Assembly: GCA_905221605.1 (NCBI GenBank)
Contig: CAJNDS010000652.1
Coordinates: 27,501-91,500 of the forward strand
Reading direction: 5' to 3'
Source: Symbiodinium natans
Lineage: Eukaryota; Sar; Dinophyceae; Suessiales; Symbiodiniaceae
DNA: 64,000 nucleotides
The notes under the pieces are model-generated. The model ran no database searches, had not been told where the DNA came from, and saw only the letters and a program-made list of their open reading frames with translations. Made by a program: the position numbers and the translations under genes. Of this stretch, positions 53,201 through 64,000 are shown piece after piece. Position 1 is the first letter of the stretch, and each line of letters starts with the position of its first letter.

Positions 53201-53460
53201 GAAGACACAGAAAGCGATTAAAAGGGACGTCCATTTTGGATTGGCAGCCAACCCAGCTGATGCTCATGATTTCTCTCTTTCTCCCTATATATGGGCGATG
53301 GAATGGGTGTCCTTTTTGATCGTTTTCTGCATCTTCAAGCGAGGAAAAGGGACACCCCACAAGAAAGCACCTAGGGTGTCCCTTTTGCTCGTTTGAAGAC
53401 ACAGAAAGCGATTAAAAGGGACGTCCATTTTGGATTGGCAGCCAACCCAGCTGATGCTCA

Positions 53461-53503
<43 letters not shown>

Positions 53504-53715
53504 CACATATGGGCGATGGAATGGGTGTCCTTTTTGATCGTTTTCTGCATCTTCAAGCGAAGAAAAGGGACACCCCACAAGAAAGCACTTAGGGTGTCCC
53601 TTTTGCTCGTTTGAAGACACAGCAAGCGATTCAAAGGGACGCCCATTTTGGATTGGCAGCAAACCCAGCTGATGCTCATGATTTCTCTCTCTCCCCATAT
53701 ATGGGCGATGGAACG
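53055..53715. repeat. ~190-bp tandem repeat array, array 2
   Basis: Copies of the array-1 unit begin at about 53,202, 53,396 and 53,614. The longer second interval is caused by an expanded (CT)n run at 53,465-53,502. The array ends abruptly at GGGCGATGGAACGGG, where the AT palindrome block begins. Confidence 0.85.
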
Positions 53716-53719
53716 GGCC

Positions 53720-55115
53720 TTCGGATTTAAATTGGGCCGGTCCTGCCCCCCCCCACCCTTTTCGGATTTAAATTATTTAAATTATTTAAATTATTTAATT
53801 CAGGGGGTGGAATGAAATAATTTAAATAATATAAATCCGAAAGGGGGGGTTCGGATTTAAATTATTTAAATTATTTAATTCCCCCCCCCCCAATTAAATA
53901 ACTTAAATAATCTAAATAATTTCAATAATTTAAATCCGAAAAGGGGGGGGGGCCAGGCCCAGGCCCCCTCCCCCTCCCAGAATTAAATAATTTAAATAAT
54001 TTAAATCCGGAACGCCCCTTTCGGATTTAAATTATTTAAATTATTTAATTCTGGGAGGGGGAGGGGGCCGGGGCCTGCCCCACCCCCCCCTTTTCGGATT
54101 TAATTTATTTAAATTATTTAAATTATTTAAATTATTTAAATTATTTAATTCCGGGGGGGGAATTAAATAATTTAAATAATTTAAATCTGAAAGGGGGGGT
54201 TCGGATTTAAATTATTTAAATTATTTAATTCCCCCCCCCCCCGGAATTAAATAATTTAAATAATTTAAATAATTTAAATACTTTAAATAATTTAAATCCG
54301 AAAGGGGGGGGGGGGCCAGGCCCGACCAGGCCCCCCCACCCTTCCCAGAAGTAAACAATTTAAATAATTTAAATCCGAAACGCCCCTTTCGGATTTAAAT
54401 TATGTAAATTATTTTATTCTGGGAAGGGGGGGGGGCCCGGTCCTGCCCCCCCCCCTTTCGGATTTAAATTATTCAAATTTTTTACATTATATAAATTATT
54501 TAAATTATTTAAATTATTTAGATTATTTAAATTATTTAAATTATTTAAATTATTGAATTCAGGGGGTGGAATTAAATAATTTAAATAATTTAAATCCGAA
54601 AGGGGGGGTCCGGATTTACATTATTTAAATTTTTGAATTCCCCCCCCCCCCCCCCCCCCCCCGGAATTAGATAAATTAAATAATTTAAATAATTTAAATA
54701 ATTTAAATAATTTCAATAATTTAAATAATTTTAAATAATTTAAATAATTTAAATCCGAAAAGGGAGGGGGGGCCAGGCCCGACCAGGCCCCCCCTCCCCC
54801 CCTTCCCAGAATTAAATAATTTCAATAATTTAAATCCGAAAGGGGCGTTTCGGATTTAAATTATTATTTAATTCTGGGAAGGGGGGGGGGCCGGGCCTGC
54901 CCCCCCCCCCCCCTTTTCGGATTTAATTATTTAAATTATTTAAAATAATTTAAATTATTTAAATTATTTAAATTTTAAATTAATTAATTTTTATATTAAT
55001 ATATATTAATTATTTAAATTATTTCCCGGGGGGGTGGAAGTACAATAATTTAAATAATTTAAATCCGAAACGCCCCTTTCGGATTTAAATTATTTAAATT
55101 ATTTAATTCCTTGCC
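53720..55115. repeat. AT-rich palindrome satellite with G/C-run linkers
   Basis: Repeated module: CGGATTTAAATTATTTAAAT, ATTATTTAATTC, then a C or G run, then the complement AATTAAATAATTTAAATAAT, TTAAATCCGAAA, then a G or C run of 7-20. TTTCGGATTTAAAT and ATTTAAATCCGAAA alternate so that most of the 1.4 kb is built of nested palindromes. No coding potential. Confidence 0.85.
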
Positions 55116-55194
55116 CCAGAACCCCCAGAAACGACAACAGGGTCTATTTGGCAGATGGCTTTTGTGAATAAGCATACGTTTTGGGGCCTTATTT

Positions 55195-55241
55195 CCTCTT
55201 TAAAACCCGAGTCTCAGCTTCCAAATAGACCCTATTTAAGC
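55195..55241 (-). repeat. Edge repeat of the 48.5-55.2 kb block, right (inverted) copy
   Basis: On the minus strand this reads GCTTAAATAGGGTCTATTTG, then GAAGCTGAGACTCGGGTTTT, an inverted copy of 48,564-48,605 with three to four differences. A C run follows at 55,246-55,262. Confidence 0.7.
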
Positions 55242-55407
55242 TGCACACCCCCCCCCCCCCCCAACAAGACCAAAGCAGCCACATGCAGAATCTTTGGCAG
55301 AAGAAGAACGAATTCGTCCCTCCACGCTTTCTTCGATTTCGTGCTGAAACCACACGTTTGAGGCCCTGAAGTGAGGAGAAGCATGGCGTCAATTGTGGCA
55401 CTGTCTG

Positions 55408-55480
<73 letters not shown>
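55408..55480. repeat. (TAG)n microsatellite
   Basis: About 24 GTA/TAG units, continuing in diluted form (GTACTAG, GGTAGT) to about 55,625. Confidence 0.95.
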
Positions 55481-55483
<3 letters not shown>

Positions 55484-55689
55484 TGCGATTAGTACTAGTA
55501 CGTTTAGTACTAGTAATACTAAGGATGAATCATAATGGTGGTCGCCGTCGTGGTAGTAGCGGTGGTAATACCACTAGGGGTAGTATGGGTTGCAGAGGTA
55601 CTAGGGGAAGTAGGTAGAGGTAGTTGCAGTGTGATGACTGATCATTATGATGATGATGGGAATGATGAAGATGAAGATGATGATGACGA

Positions 55690-56749
55690 TTAGGCCGCAC
55701 CAAAAATTATGTGAGAAGTCATAGCAAGGATCGTCTTCCTAACAATCCTCCTCAGAAACCACAGCAAATTTAGAGGCCACGCTCGAGCATCGGGCCTCTG
55801 TGGCCGGTGCACGCGCTGTCCACGCCTTCTCCGGGCGCTGGCAAGCTCAGCTTGCAGAAGGCTTGGCACATCTTTGGCACAAAGGCTGTGGGGGAACACT
55901 TGTAGGAATTCTAGAGGCTCCATGGTCCAGTGCGACGTTCGGACCAACTTCACATTGAGCAAAGAGATCCGAATGTTCACGGCAGCTTCAAGAAGAGTGT
56001 GCTGGTAGGAGCTGGTCATGTTGGAGATTGTTGGAGGGGTTGTGGAGTGCGTGGAGCGTCCAGCAACCCTAGCAGCACTGAGCCGATTGAGCCTCAAGGT
56101 TCTGAAACAATTCCGGATCACACTCCCCCAGGGTTTCCACGGAGATTTCTGGATTTCTGAATGGGCGTCGCACTCTAGCCTTTACGCAAGGCTTTCCGCA
56201 TCAACTTCGGGCTCTAGAGAAAATTGAAAAGGTTCATTGATCGCAGCCATGGCTGCTTCATACCAAAACGGCCCTTCCAACCAGCGACGCCAGGTGCAAA
56301 CATCTCGGAAGGCTTCCGTTCATTGCGCATGTTGTCCAAAGATGTGGCAGAGTTGCACACCACAGCCCCTGAGAAGCAACAATGCGTTTGCAATCATGAC
56401 TCAATCATGACTGGACTACTTAGCAGAGTGAGAGTTGCCTAAACTAGCTGCAGGTTGACATCTCAAAGCATATGCCCTGCACCCATCCATCCCAACACTC
56501 AGGTCATGGCCGTCTCCAACCAAAAGCTCTCGCGTGTGGAGGCTACTTGCTTATTGAGTGGGGAGACGTCAGAAGCATCTACAGCTCAAGAACTACGGGA
56601 CGCGACGCGCCGACATGTCAAAACAAGCTGCGGCAGGCCAAAAAAGGGTTTCCGCCGACATGCATAGACACGCATCGAAATGCAACAAAAACACGGGCCG
56701 ACATGGGAACAAATGATTCCGCCGACACGGAAAAACACGAGTTTATCAC
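55690..56749. other. No recognisable gene
   Basis: A 143-codon minus frame and a 76-codon plus frame overlap here without motifs. The word GCCGACATG recurs in 56,600-56,710 and again at 57,287. Confidence 0.3.
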
Positions 56750-56814
56750 CACCACCACCACCACCAGCAGCAGCACGACGACGACTAATTAGTTAGTACA
56801 AGTAGTACTCCTTC

Positions 56815-57065
56815 TTGTTTAGGAGTTGGGTATAGGACTGGGTTCAGGTTTAGGGCTTGGGCTTAGGGCTCAGGATTCGGGACTGCTTTCCATACGGGCT
56901 TCCTCTCCTTTTCAAGTCTTGCGCTCTACACCCTGAGCCCCTAAACCTAACCCCAAACCCTAAACTCAACATGATAAATAAACCCGAAGCCCTAGATCCC
57001 AAACAAGAAGCTCTAAATGCTAAAACTACACCCAAAGCCCGAATACGACACCCTAAACCCCAGCA
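56815..57065. repeat. Degenerate telomere-like patch (TTTAGGG then CCCTAAA)
   Basis: G-rich words (GGTTTAGGGCTTGGGCTTAG) at 56,845-56,880 face C-rich complements (CCCTAAACC, CCCCAAACCCTAAACTC) at 56,938-57,060, an inverted arrangement. The plant-type TTTAGGG telomere repeat has been reported in dinoflagellates. Confidence 0.5.
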
Positions 57066-59285
57066 TAAGAGATCCCTGCAAGGTTTTTGCCGGATGAGAG
57101 GTTTCCAATCGAGAACTCAAGAGGAACGAGGTTTCTGAATTAATACGAATGAGAGAGAGAGGGAGGGAGGGAGGGAGTTGGGCTTTGAAAGTGACAAATT
57201 GAAACCACGACCCGGCATCGCAACACTTGGCTGTCGAAGCAGACATGTCAAAAACCCTCCCGGTTTGCCAACGTGTCAAAAGCACGCGCCGACATGCCCC
57301 AAATTCGCGTTTTGACATGTCAAAACCGAGCCGGCCCAGACCTTTAACTTCATGCAGCATGGATCAGCATGGAGTGCAAGATGCAGCGCATGCCTCCAGG
57401 GCCACTGAGCCTGTACCAGCTAGGAGATTCAGCAGACGTCGATGCAGATGGCAGCCAGCATGAACGATCTTATGAAGGCCAGCGGCTGGCCAAAAGAAAA
57501 GTCGAGCAAGTGCATGAGCTATATTAGTACCAGGACGTTCATGACCGTTAATGGTTTGTGAGTTGGCCTTCGGCTTCTCGGCTGATACCCCTCAAAAGCG
57601 TTGCGAGGCAGCACCCGCATGCTTGGGGGTTGAACAGACGGCACTGGGAAAGGCTATAAGGTACTTCTCACCTGTGTAAACCTTGTATCCATAGTTGCGC
57701 TAAGACTGCAGAATACTTCAAGCCACGCCAAATTCAGCATCTTGACACTTATCCCCACTTCCCAGCATTTTCCACGACCACTTCTTACAAGCAGTTTAGA
57801 ACCTCTCGCACCTCTCAGTCTCAGCCCTTGAGAAGCTTGCGAGGCAAGGTCTGGCGTCCTTGGCTTGTACAACCACGCCTCCGACCACACGAAGCACCCT
57901 GAAAGCACGTTTAAGGGGGCGCGTTTCCCATTGGTTTGAGATCACTTTGTCCGTCGCCTAGTCGCATGAGGTCCCGCTGCTTTGTTGGAATCGGGCATGT
58001 GTGGCTTCCATGTTCGAAGCGGTCTGGAGGTGGGTGCAGCGCTGGTTCCGGGACCAGCTGCAGAGCAAGCAGCCCGGCTCAACCCGGTGCACAAGGGTTT
58101 TCATTATTTGCAGCCTGGAAAATGGCAATCTGACAGCCTCCAAACCCGTCCCGACGAAGATTGAGCTCGATTCCCATGACTGCTCGCATCAAGGATGTCG
58201 TTGATGTCAGAGTTGCAGGAGACCCGCATCTCCCAGGCACGAATAAAGCGGCCAGTTGTGGGTAGGGCACGGGATTAACCATTAAGGAGCCGGATTCCCC
58301 GAAAGCGTTTACAACAACGAAGACCGCACATGGCCGCACGAAGGCCAAAGCGATTATCAGCAGACGAAAAGCCCGCCCTTCCCGCGCTTGTCGACGTATT
58401 AGCCCGTTCCGCAATGCCCCTACGTATTTCCAAAGCAGCTACTCAAGATATCCCACAAAAGTCGGGTAGTGCAACAGCACATGCACGTGCAACGTTCGAT
58501 GCGCGATGCGGCAGCCATTTGGGCGGCATGGACGGCGCGGACGAGACGACCGCGCGACACAGATAGTTTACAATGTGCCAGCAAGATTTAGGGTTGACAG
58601 TTAAGTTGAATTAAGGCTTTTGTCCCCCGCATATTTGGACCGTTTTGAAACTCAGGGAGTTTTGCGAGTTAATTAGTTCTCACGTTCCGCAACCCTAAAC
58701 CTAAACCCTTAACACTGCATGGTACTTTGTATGAAGTACTGCGCACATTCCGCGAACGTACAACGTTTGAACGCCTGGTAATTTGCCAGGTGTTCATGCG
58801 CTGCGAGGCTTTCGTGCGTTCCACAGATGTAAAACCTTTGGACCCCAGGTGGTTTACGGTATTGTCACACGTTAACGACTGCAGGGCCTTTGAGAAAGTG
58901 ATTGGACCCCAAGCAGCTGACAAAGAGTTGGGAGCCCAGGAGCAGGAAACCTGCCCTTCAGGGAATGTGTGAGGCTTTCGGGTGTTGCAGAACTTGAAAC
59001 GTTGGACCCGCAGGTAATTTGCAAGTTCGACGGTGCAAGTTCGACGGACGTAAAAACACTTGATAACCCTTGGACCCACTATTACAAAGTTTTCATACGT
59101 TCCACGCTGAAAGAGCCATGAAACGGATGTCTCGACAGGCCTGCGTGGCCCGAAATCTTAACAGCCTGAAGCCCAATTTCCCGGGGTCTCAGCCTTCTGG
59201 ACCTCTGAGTCTCTGAGAAGTCTGAGTCTTCCGTCAAGAAAGCTCCGAGATACAGTTAGACACGCGCCCCGCCGCGCCCCATACA
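57066..59285. other. No recognisable gene
   Basis: Only short ORFs, plus a (GGGA)n tract at 57,150-57,176. SSKCMSYISTRTFMT near 57,505 loosely recalls the lectin half-repeat, but is too weak to call. Confidence 0.3.
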
Positions 59286-59289
59286 GTAA

Positions 59290-59372
59290 GCAACCACACA
59301 CACATACATACATGCATACATACATACATATATATATATATACATGTATATGTATATATATATATATATATG
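59290..59372. repeat. (CATA)n / (TA)n microsatellite
   Basis: CA, CATA and TA repeats in succession. A nearby palindrome, CGGATGTATATA...TATACATCCG, is at 59,448-59,474. Confidence 0.9.
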
Positions 59373-59519
59373 GTACCCCCCCCCTCAAAACCTACCTTTT
59401 CATACCCTTTTCTATGTCGAGACGTTATGTTTATGATATTCGAAGCCGGATGTATATATATATATATACATCCGATACGAAATATTAAATACTTAGAGAC
59501 TCCAATAAAAAATCTCCAG

Positions 59520-59962
59520 GGCCAGGAGTTTTAAAACTCTTCTTGTGGCTAAGCAAGGAGTTTTAAAACTCGTGGCCCCGAAGATTGAAGATTGAAGATT
59601 CCCCAGAACTCTTTCCAGGAATCTTCAATCTTCAATCTTAGGGGCAGGGAGTTTTAAAACTCCTCTTGTGGCTAAGCAAGGAGTTTTAAAACTCGTGGCC
59701 CCGAAGATTGAAGATTGAAGATTCTCCAGAACTCTTTCCAGGAATCTTCAATCTTCAATCTTCGGTGGCATGAGTTTTAAAACTCCTCTTGTGGCTAAGC
59801 AAGGAGTTTTAAAACTCCCGGCCCCGACTACTTGAGATTGAAGATTCCCACAAAGAGTCCTGAGACATCTTCAATCTTCAATCTTCGGTGGCAGGAGTTT
59901 TAAAACTCCTCTTGTGGCTAAGCAAGGAGTTTTAAAACGCCCGGTCCTGAAGATTTTTCTTA
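59520..59962. repeat. ~122-bp tandem repeat with two hairpins per unit, 3.5 copies
   Basis: Units start near 59,524, 59,646, 59,768 and 59,891. Each has the palindrome GAGTTTTAAAACTC twice, separated by TTGTGGCTAAGCAA. Then GAAGATTGAAGATTGAAGAT faces its complement, ATCTTCAATCTTCAATCTTC, across a ~20-nt loop. Hairpins are conserved between copies. Confidence 0.85.
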
Positions 59963-60149
59963 TGGTTAAAAAATATCTTACAAAACTCTAGGCCATGGTA
60001 TTATATATTGAAGCACTGAAAGTGGTTCCATTATATGTGCACAATTTCGACGCGCAGCTTGGGCTATAAACGCGCAGTTTCCAGCCATAGCATACTCCTC
60101 ATGTCGGCCGTCAACATGAAGGTTGCGTGCGCGTTTAGGTTAATTGTAA

Positions 60150-60830
60150 TCCTATATGGGTTTTGGGGCTTCTCTATAAAACGCTAAGCCCGGGACCTTT
60201 AAATCTTAACCCTATAGGGTTTAAAGGTTATGTGTTTCAACTTAATTGCAGGCTTAGGTTCAAAATCATATATCTTAAATCCTAAACCTTTAAACCTTAA
60301 CCCTATAAAGTTTCCAGGTTGCAGGTTTCGTTTAATTACACGTCAAGGTTTAAATACATATATCTTAAATTCTAGACCTTGAACTAACGCTTAAAGTTTA
60401 AGGGTTTCGGTGTATTTGCAGGTCAAGGTTTAAATGCCTATATCTTAAGCCCTAAACCTTTAAATCTTAATCCTACAGGGTTTAAAGGTTAAAGAATTGG
60501 CTTATTTGTTTAATCCTATAGGGTTTCGGGGCTTTTCTTTAAAACTCTAAATCCTGGATCGATAGGGGTTTAGAGTGCCTATGTCTTAAACCCTATACCT
60601 TTAAACCTTAACCCTGCAGGGGTTAAAGGTTTCGTGTTTCCGTTGAATTGTAGGTCAAGGTTTACAGGTCTGAAATTCAAATCCTAAACCTTTAAACCGT
60701 AACCCTATAGGGTGTTTAAAGATTAAGGGTTGAGGTTAAATTGCTTAACCCTATAGGCTTGGTTTTGGGGCTTCTCGTTAGAATCCTAAACCCTGGATCG
60801 ATAGGGTTTTGGAGAATAAGCCCTGACAAT
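60150..60830. repeat. Degenerate AACCCTATAGGGTTTAAAGG repeat field
   Basis: Words such as AAACCTTTAAACCTTAACCC, TATAGGGTTT and AGGTCAAGGTTTAAA recur about every 80-160 bp, in the order (A/T)ATCTTAAATCCTAAACC, TTTAAACCTTAACCC, TATAGGGTTTAAAGGTT. Each core is self-complementary. Confidence 0.65.
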
Positions 60831-61169
60831 ACCCTTAAACAAACCCAGAACACGCAGTGGAGTGAAGTGGAGGGGAGTGGGGGGGTGTCGTGGGGAGTGT
60901 TTTTTGGTCCTACTTATTTTGGAAGACCGACCCCTGGCGCCCTCTCCCCTTCTATTTAGAAGCAAATTAAGTCCTTATAAGCAAATTTGTTGCGTTGGAG
61001 ATTGAGTGAGTACACAGATTACGTACCAACTCATACATACATATAAAGCCAATACACAGTATGAATATGCATGTGAGTATTGCAACACTACGACGACTTC
61101 AATCTTTAATTTGAGGGTCGATTCAAAACTGAATCGGCCGATTCAAATTTGAATCGGACATATTTCATC

Positions 61170-62300
61170 ATTATAGGGGAGCCCGCTCTTTAGGACTTAG
61201 CGAGAAGGATTTAGGGAATAGGCGTTGAAGTGGGGAGCATCCCAGAGCTTAGTCTCCAAATCCTATTTTCTAAGGGGGCGCAAATCTTATCGCTAAAGCT
61301 TTAGCATTAGCGAGAAGATTTATTGAGCAAGGTTGGCTTTTGTATGAGTTAGGGGGGGTCTCATTTTTGGGGATTTAAGGCTACTTAAGATTCCCTCTTT
61401 AGGATTTGGTGACTCCCTCCCACCCCTCTTCCCCAATATGATTTAGGGAGCGAAATTAAGGGATAAGATTGAGGGATCCTTCTTTGTTGACTTTAGCGAT
61501 AAGATCTACTGAGTAAGGTTCTTTGTTTTATGATGTAGACGGAGAGGCTCATCTTTAAGATTTATAGTAAGGATCCCCCTCTTTAGGACACCCCTCTTTA
61601 GGGCTTAAGCAATAGGATTTAGAAAGTAAAACTAAGGAATGCTTTTTAGGATTTAGGGGATCTCCTCTTTAGGGTTTAGCCCCCCTCCCCCGCCCCCCAC
61701 CTTTAGGCCTTAGGGAGTTAATTTCAGGGAACCAGATCTAGGGATCCCGATAAGATTTTATCCGAGCATCTGTTTAATTGGTGGGACCCCCCACCGCAAT
61801 AAGAAAGGCAGGGCACTGCAATAATGAGACCATGGCAATGTATGCATTCTCTATTAAGTACAATAGGAATGTATTGTAGTTTCGCCGATCCAGACTGCAG
61901 CTCAGCAATCAAAAACGAAGCCTGCAGACAGATTTTTGAACACCCCCGGAAAATATTCATTCACTGTGGCGGTATTTCCCCATACGGAAACCCCCGTAAT
62001 GGAGGTAGTAATTCTCTTTTCTAATTCAGAGGCTCTCCTCTTCAGAATTTCAAGACTTCCCTCTTTAGGGCTTTGGGAAAGACTTAGGGAGTAAAATCAT
62101 GGGAATATGATTTAGGGATCCCACCCTTTAGGATTTAGCGAGAAGATTTAGTGAGCCATTTAGTGACCCACCCCCCCCCCCGCCCGCCCCAGATTTAGGG
62201 ACTGGGGGAATATGATTTAGGGAATACGATGTAGGAATCCCGTGCTTTCGGATTTAGCGAGCAGGATTTTGGGAAGAGGGTTTATGCAACAGAAAATTGT
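61170..62300. repeat. Degenerate GGATTTAG(G/C)GA repeat field
   Basis: Many copies of CCCTCTTTAGGATTTAG, GATTTAGGGA and TTTAGCGAGAAGATTTAG, separated by 30-80 bp. They may derive from TTTAGGG telomere repeats. A perfect palindrome, GATTCAAATTTGAATC, lies just upstream (about 61,140). Confidence 0.55.
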
Positions 62301-62383
62301 GTGAATAAGGTCTCATCTTTAAAGCGTTTTGATGTCACGCAAGTGTAGAAAATTAGAAAACGGTAGGTTTTGGAGGGGGGGTA

Positions 62384-62530
62384 GCATATATATATATATA
62401 TATATATGTACATGCGTGTTTTTGTATCTGTGTAGGAGTTGCGAGATGAAAGAAGGCAGCATCGAAGTCCTACACCTCAAATCCCCACTATATATATATA
62501 TACATGTACATATGTACATATACATATAGA
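62384..62530. repeat. Two (TA)n runs flanking a short spacer
   Basis: (TA)n at 62,386-62,407 and (TA)n/(CATA)n at 62,490-62,530. Confidence 0.85.
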
Positions 62531-63297
62531 TATGCATATTTGGTCAACTCTCTCTTTGGGCCTCCGGCACTGTTGAGGCCCTCGAGACCTTCGATTCGAT
62601 GTGGTGGGAAATTCGGAAGAAGCTCGATATGCCGCTCGTTCTCAGCCGGGCTCCAGCTTTGTGACTTCGGGCTCAGACACATGGCATTGAAGATTTAGGG
62701 CACGTAGTGCAAGGTTGAGGCATGTTGGGACTGTAGACAACACGCTAGACCGGGAGGCCCGGGCTGTCACAGGCCGGGTATTTGGGAGCTTCTGTGTGGG
62801 ATGTTGACCAGCGTGGCAATGCAAGTCCCTCTAAGCCCTGAAGCTTACGCCGCACGTTGCAATGCCATTGAATGCCACTGCCCTAATCACTGCCACTGAT
62901 GCTTGATGCTTGCTGGATTGTAAAGGGGTTCTCGCCTTCCCCCGCCCAACAAGAAAGACCCATCCCAGTCGTCCATGCAGAACGATAAACGGAGTTTTCA
63001 TCAACCTCATCCAGCAGCAACAAATGATGGACACCATGCCTCTAATTACATTCGACCCACCCAAATGTCCGAAGGTGGTCCGGACGGGTTCTGAAAGGGG
63101 TCGGGCCCTGGTGTGTGATTTTGGGAAACGGTCATGAGTTATGATGCGAGGATATGCCAGGGAGGGCTTTGAAATGTTTTTAATGTTTGGCAAAGGCGGA
63201 TATGTAATTTTAACGCTACGCGACCCGCCTCGGCCCGGCCCAGCGCATCCGCGTGAGCATGGTGATTCCGCAGCGCCCAAGTCGCTGGACCTCAAGC
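62531..63297. other. No recognisable gene
   Basis: A 154-codon minus frame (62,831-63,295) lacks any motif I can name. Nothing else seen. Confidence 0.3.
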
Positions 63298-63450
63298 AAT
63301 AAGGGTTGGGTTTTGGGGTTTAGGGTTCCGGGTTTGTGGTTTATGGGTTGGGGGTTTAGGGTTAAGGGTCAGTTAAGGGTTGAGGGCTGAGGGCTCAAGG
63401 TTCACGGTTTGGGGTTTCGTGTTTCTGGGTTTAAGGTTCAAGCCAAACCC
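63298..63450. repeat. Degenerate TTTAGGG telomere-like tract
   Basis: GGGTTTAGGG, GGTTTATGGG, GGTTAAGGG and similar words run for about 150 bp on the plus strand. Confidence 0.6.
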
Positions 63451-63457
63451 TCAAGCA

Positions 63458-63533
63458 AAAGGGGGGAGGGGGGCAGAGGGAGGGGGGGGGGGGAGGGGGA
63501 AGGGGGAGGGGGGGGGAGAGGGGGGGGGGGGGC
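63458..63533. repeat. Poly-G / GGGGGA tract
   Basis: About 75 nt of nearly only G with scattered A on the plus strand, directly after the telomere-like tract; potential G-quadruplex. Confidence 0.9.
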
Positions 63534-64000
63534 TTCAACTGCCTCTGGTCCGATTGTGATCGCCCACGAAAGGTACCCTTTCCGGGCAAAAAAGGGGCTT
63601 AACAATTGGCTTGGATTTGGAGGGGGGTTGCCAACCTATACACCTTCGGCCCGAGGCCTCGGCGGATTGTGGGGTTACAGTACTGTGCCTGTAAACACTG
63701 CTCTCGGCCTCACCAGGTACCTTGAGGCAGCAGGACAGCACGTGGAGGCGGAACAGCCCTAGGACCCCTAGGAGTCTCGGAGTCTAGGGCCAGGGCTTGT
63801 GTTCAGCATTTTCTTGTTGACGTTTCCGTCGTAGCTTTGAGACAGAGAAGAATGCCCAACCCGGCCAAGGGGTGTCGTATCTACCTTCAACAGAACCATC
63901 ATTTAGACTCAAAGCGCGCGCTGAATGTGAGCTGACAAGATGTTGCATGCAAGCTTTTCTACAGTGCTAGGCAGCCGTCTAGAGAAGCTGAATCGATCGA
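63534..64000. other. No recognisable gene
   Basis: A 117-codon plus frame runs through the G tract to 63,762, but it has no motif beyond the artefactual Gly-rich part. Confidence 0.3.

Noticed and set aside
57470-57560. SSKCMSYISTRTFMT as a lectin half-repeat
   Set aside because: Only the KC pair matches; the following residues do not fit the family.

Overview
The window looks like nuclear DNA of a dinoflagellate. This is an inference from several signs. Coding sequence is very sparse and appears as short islands with splice-like AG...GT edges. Simple repeats, long homopolymer C/G runs and foldback sequences are abundant. The only long ORFs belong to a retroelement with a Lys/Gly-rich CCCH-finger Gag. 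A sequence nearly identical to the 3' part of the dinoflagellate trans-spliced leader sits in both LTRs of that element. No rRNA or tRNA gene and no prokaryote-like operon was recognised. The genus cannot be fixed from the sequence alone.

0-19.65 kb: at least a dozen short plus-strand islands encode pieces of ricin-B-type (beta-trefoil, QxW/QxF) repeats. They end in a clear terminal exon with a stop codon at 19,647-19,649. I read them as exons of one or more intron-rich lectin-like genes. The introns hold an AT-rich island, a foldback sequence, octamer minisatellites, poly-G/poly-C hairpin repeats and a CTG microsatellite. 19.65-40.9 kb is mostly non-coding: a second foldback element, a 9-bp minisatellite, GA/CT tracts and a few more isolated lectin-like exons.

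40.9-48.0 kb: a (TAG)n microsatellite is interrupted by a 6.1-kb LTR element (41,157-47,266). Its two LTRs are nearly identical, with 5'-TGTGA...TCACA-3' ends. It encodes a Gag-like protein (CCCH zinc finger) and a second protein with RanBP2-like zinc fingers, a hydrophobic segment, a SWIM zinc finger and a phospholipase-D-superfamily (PLD) domain. The catalytic HxK...GSxN half of the PLD domain lies one frame away (+1). I found no reverse transcriptase, RNase H, integrase or aspartic protease in it. This Gag/SWIM/PLD element is the most unusual thing in the window.

48.3-55.3 kb: a repeat complex. It holds a 200-nt C/A-only strand, duplicated purine-rich segments, ~190-bp tandem repeats with an internal hairpin, a ~50-bp tandem repeat, and a 1.4-kb block of AT-rich palindromes joined by G/C runs. 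Short inverted copies of one sequence lie at its two outer edges.

55.3-64.0 kb: no convincing gene. It has (TAG)n again, degenerate telomere-like TTTAGGG patches, four ~122-bp double-hairpin repeats, a degenerate AACCCTATAGGGTTT repeat field and an extended field of TTTAGGGATTTAGCG-like repeats. Exon boundaries given here are approximate guesses from local AG/GT signals.
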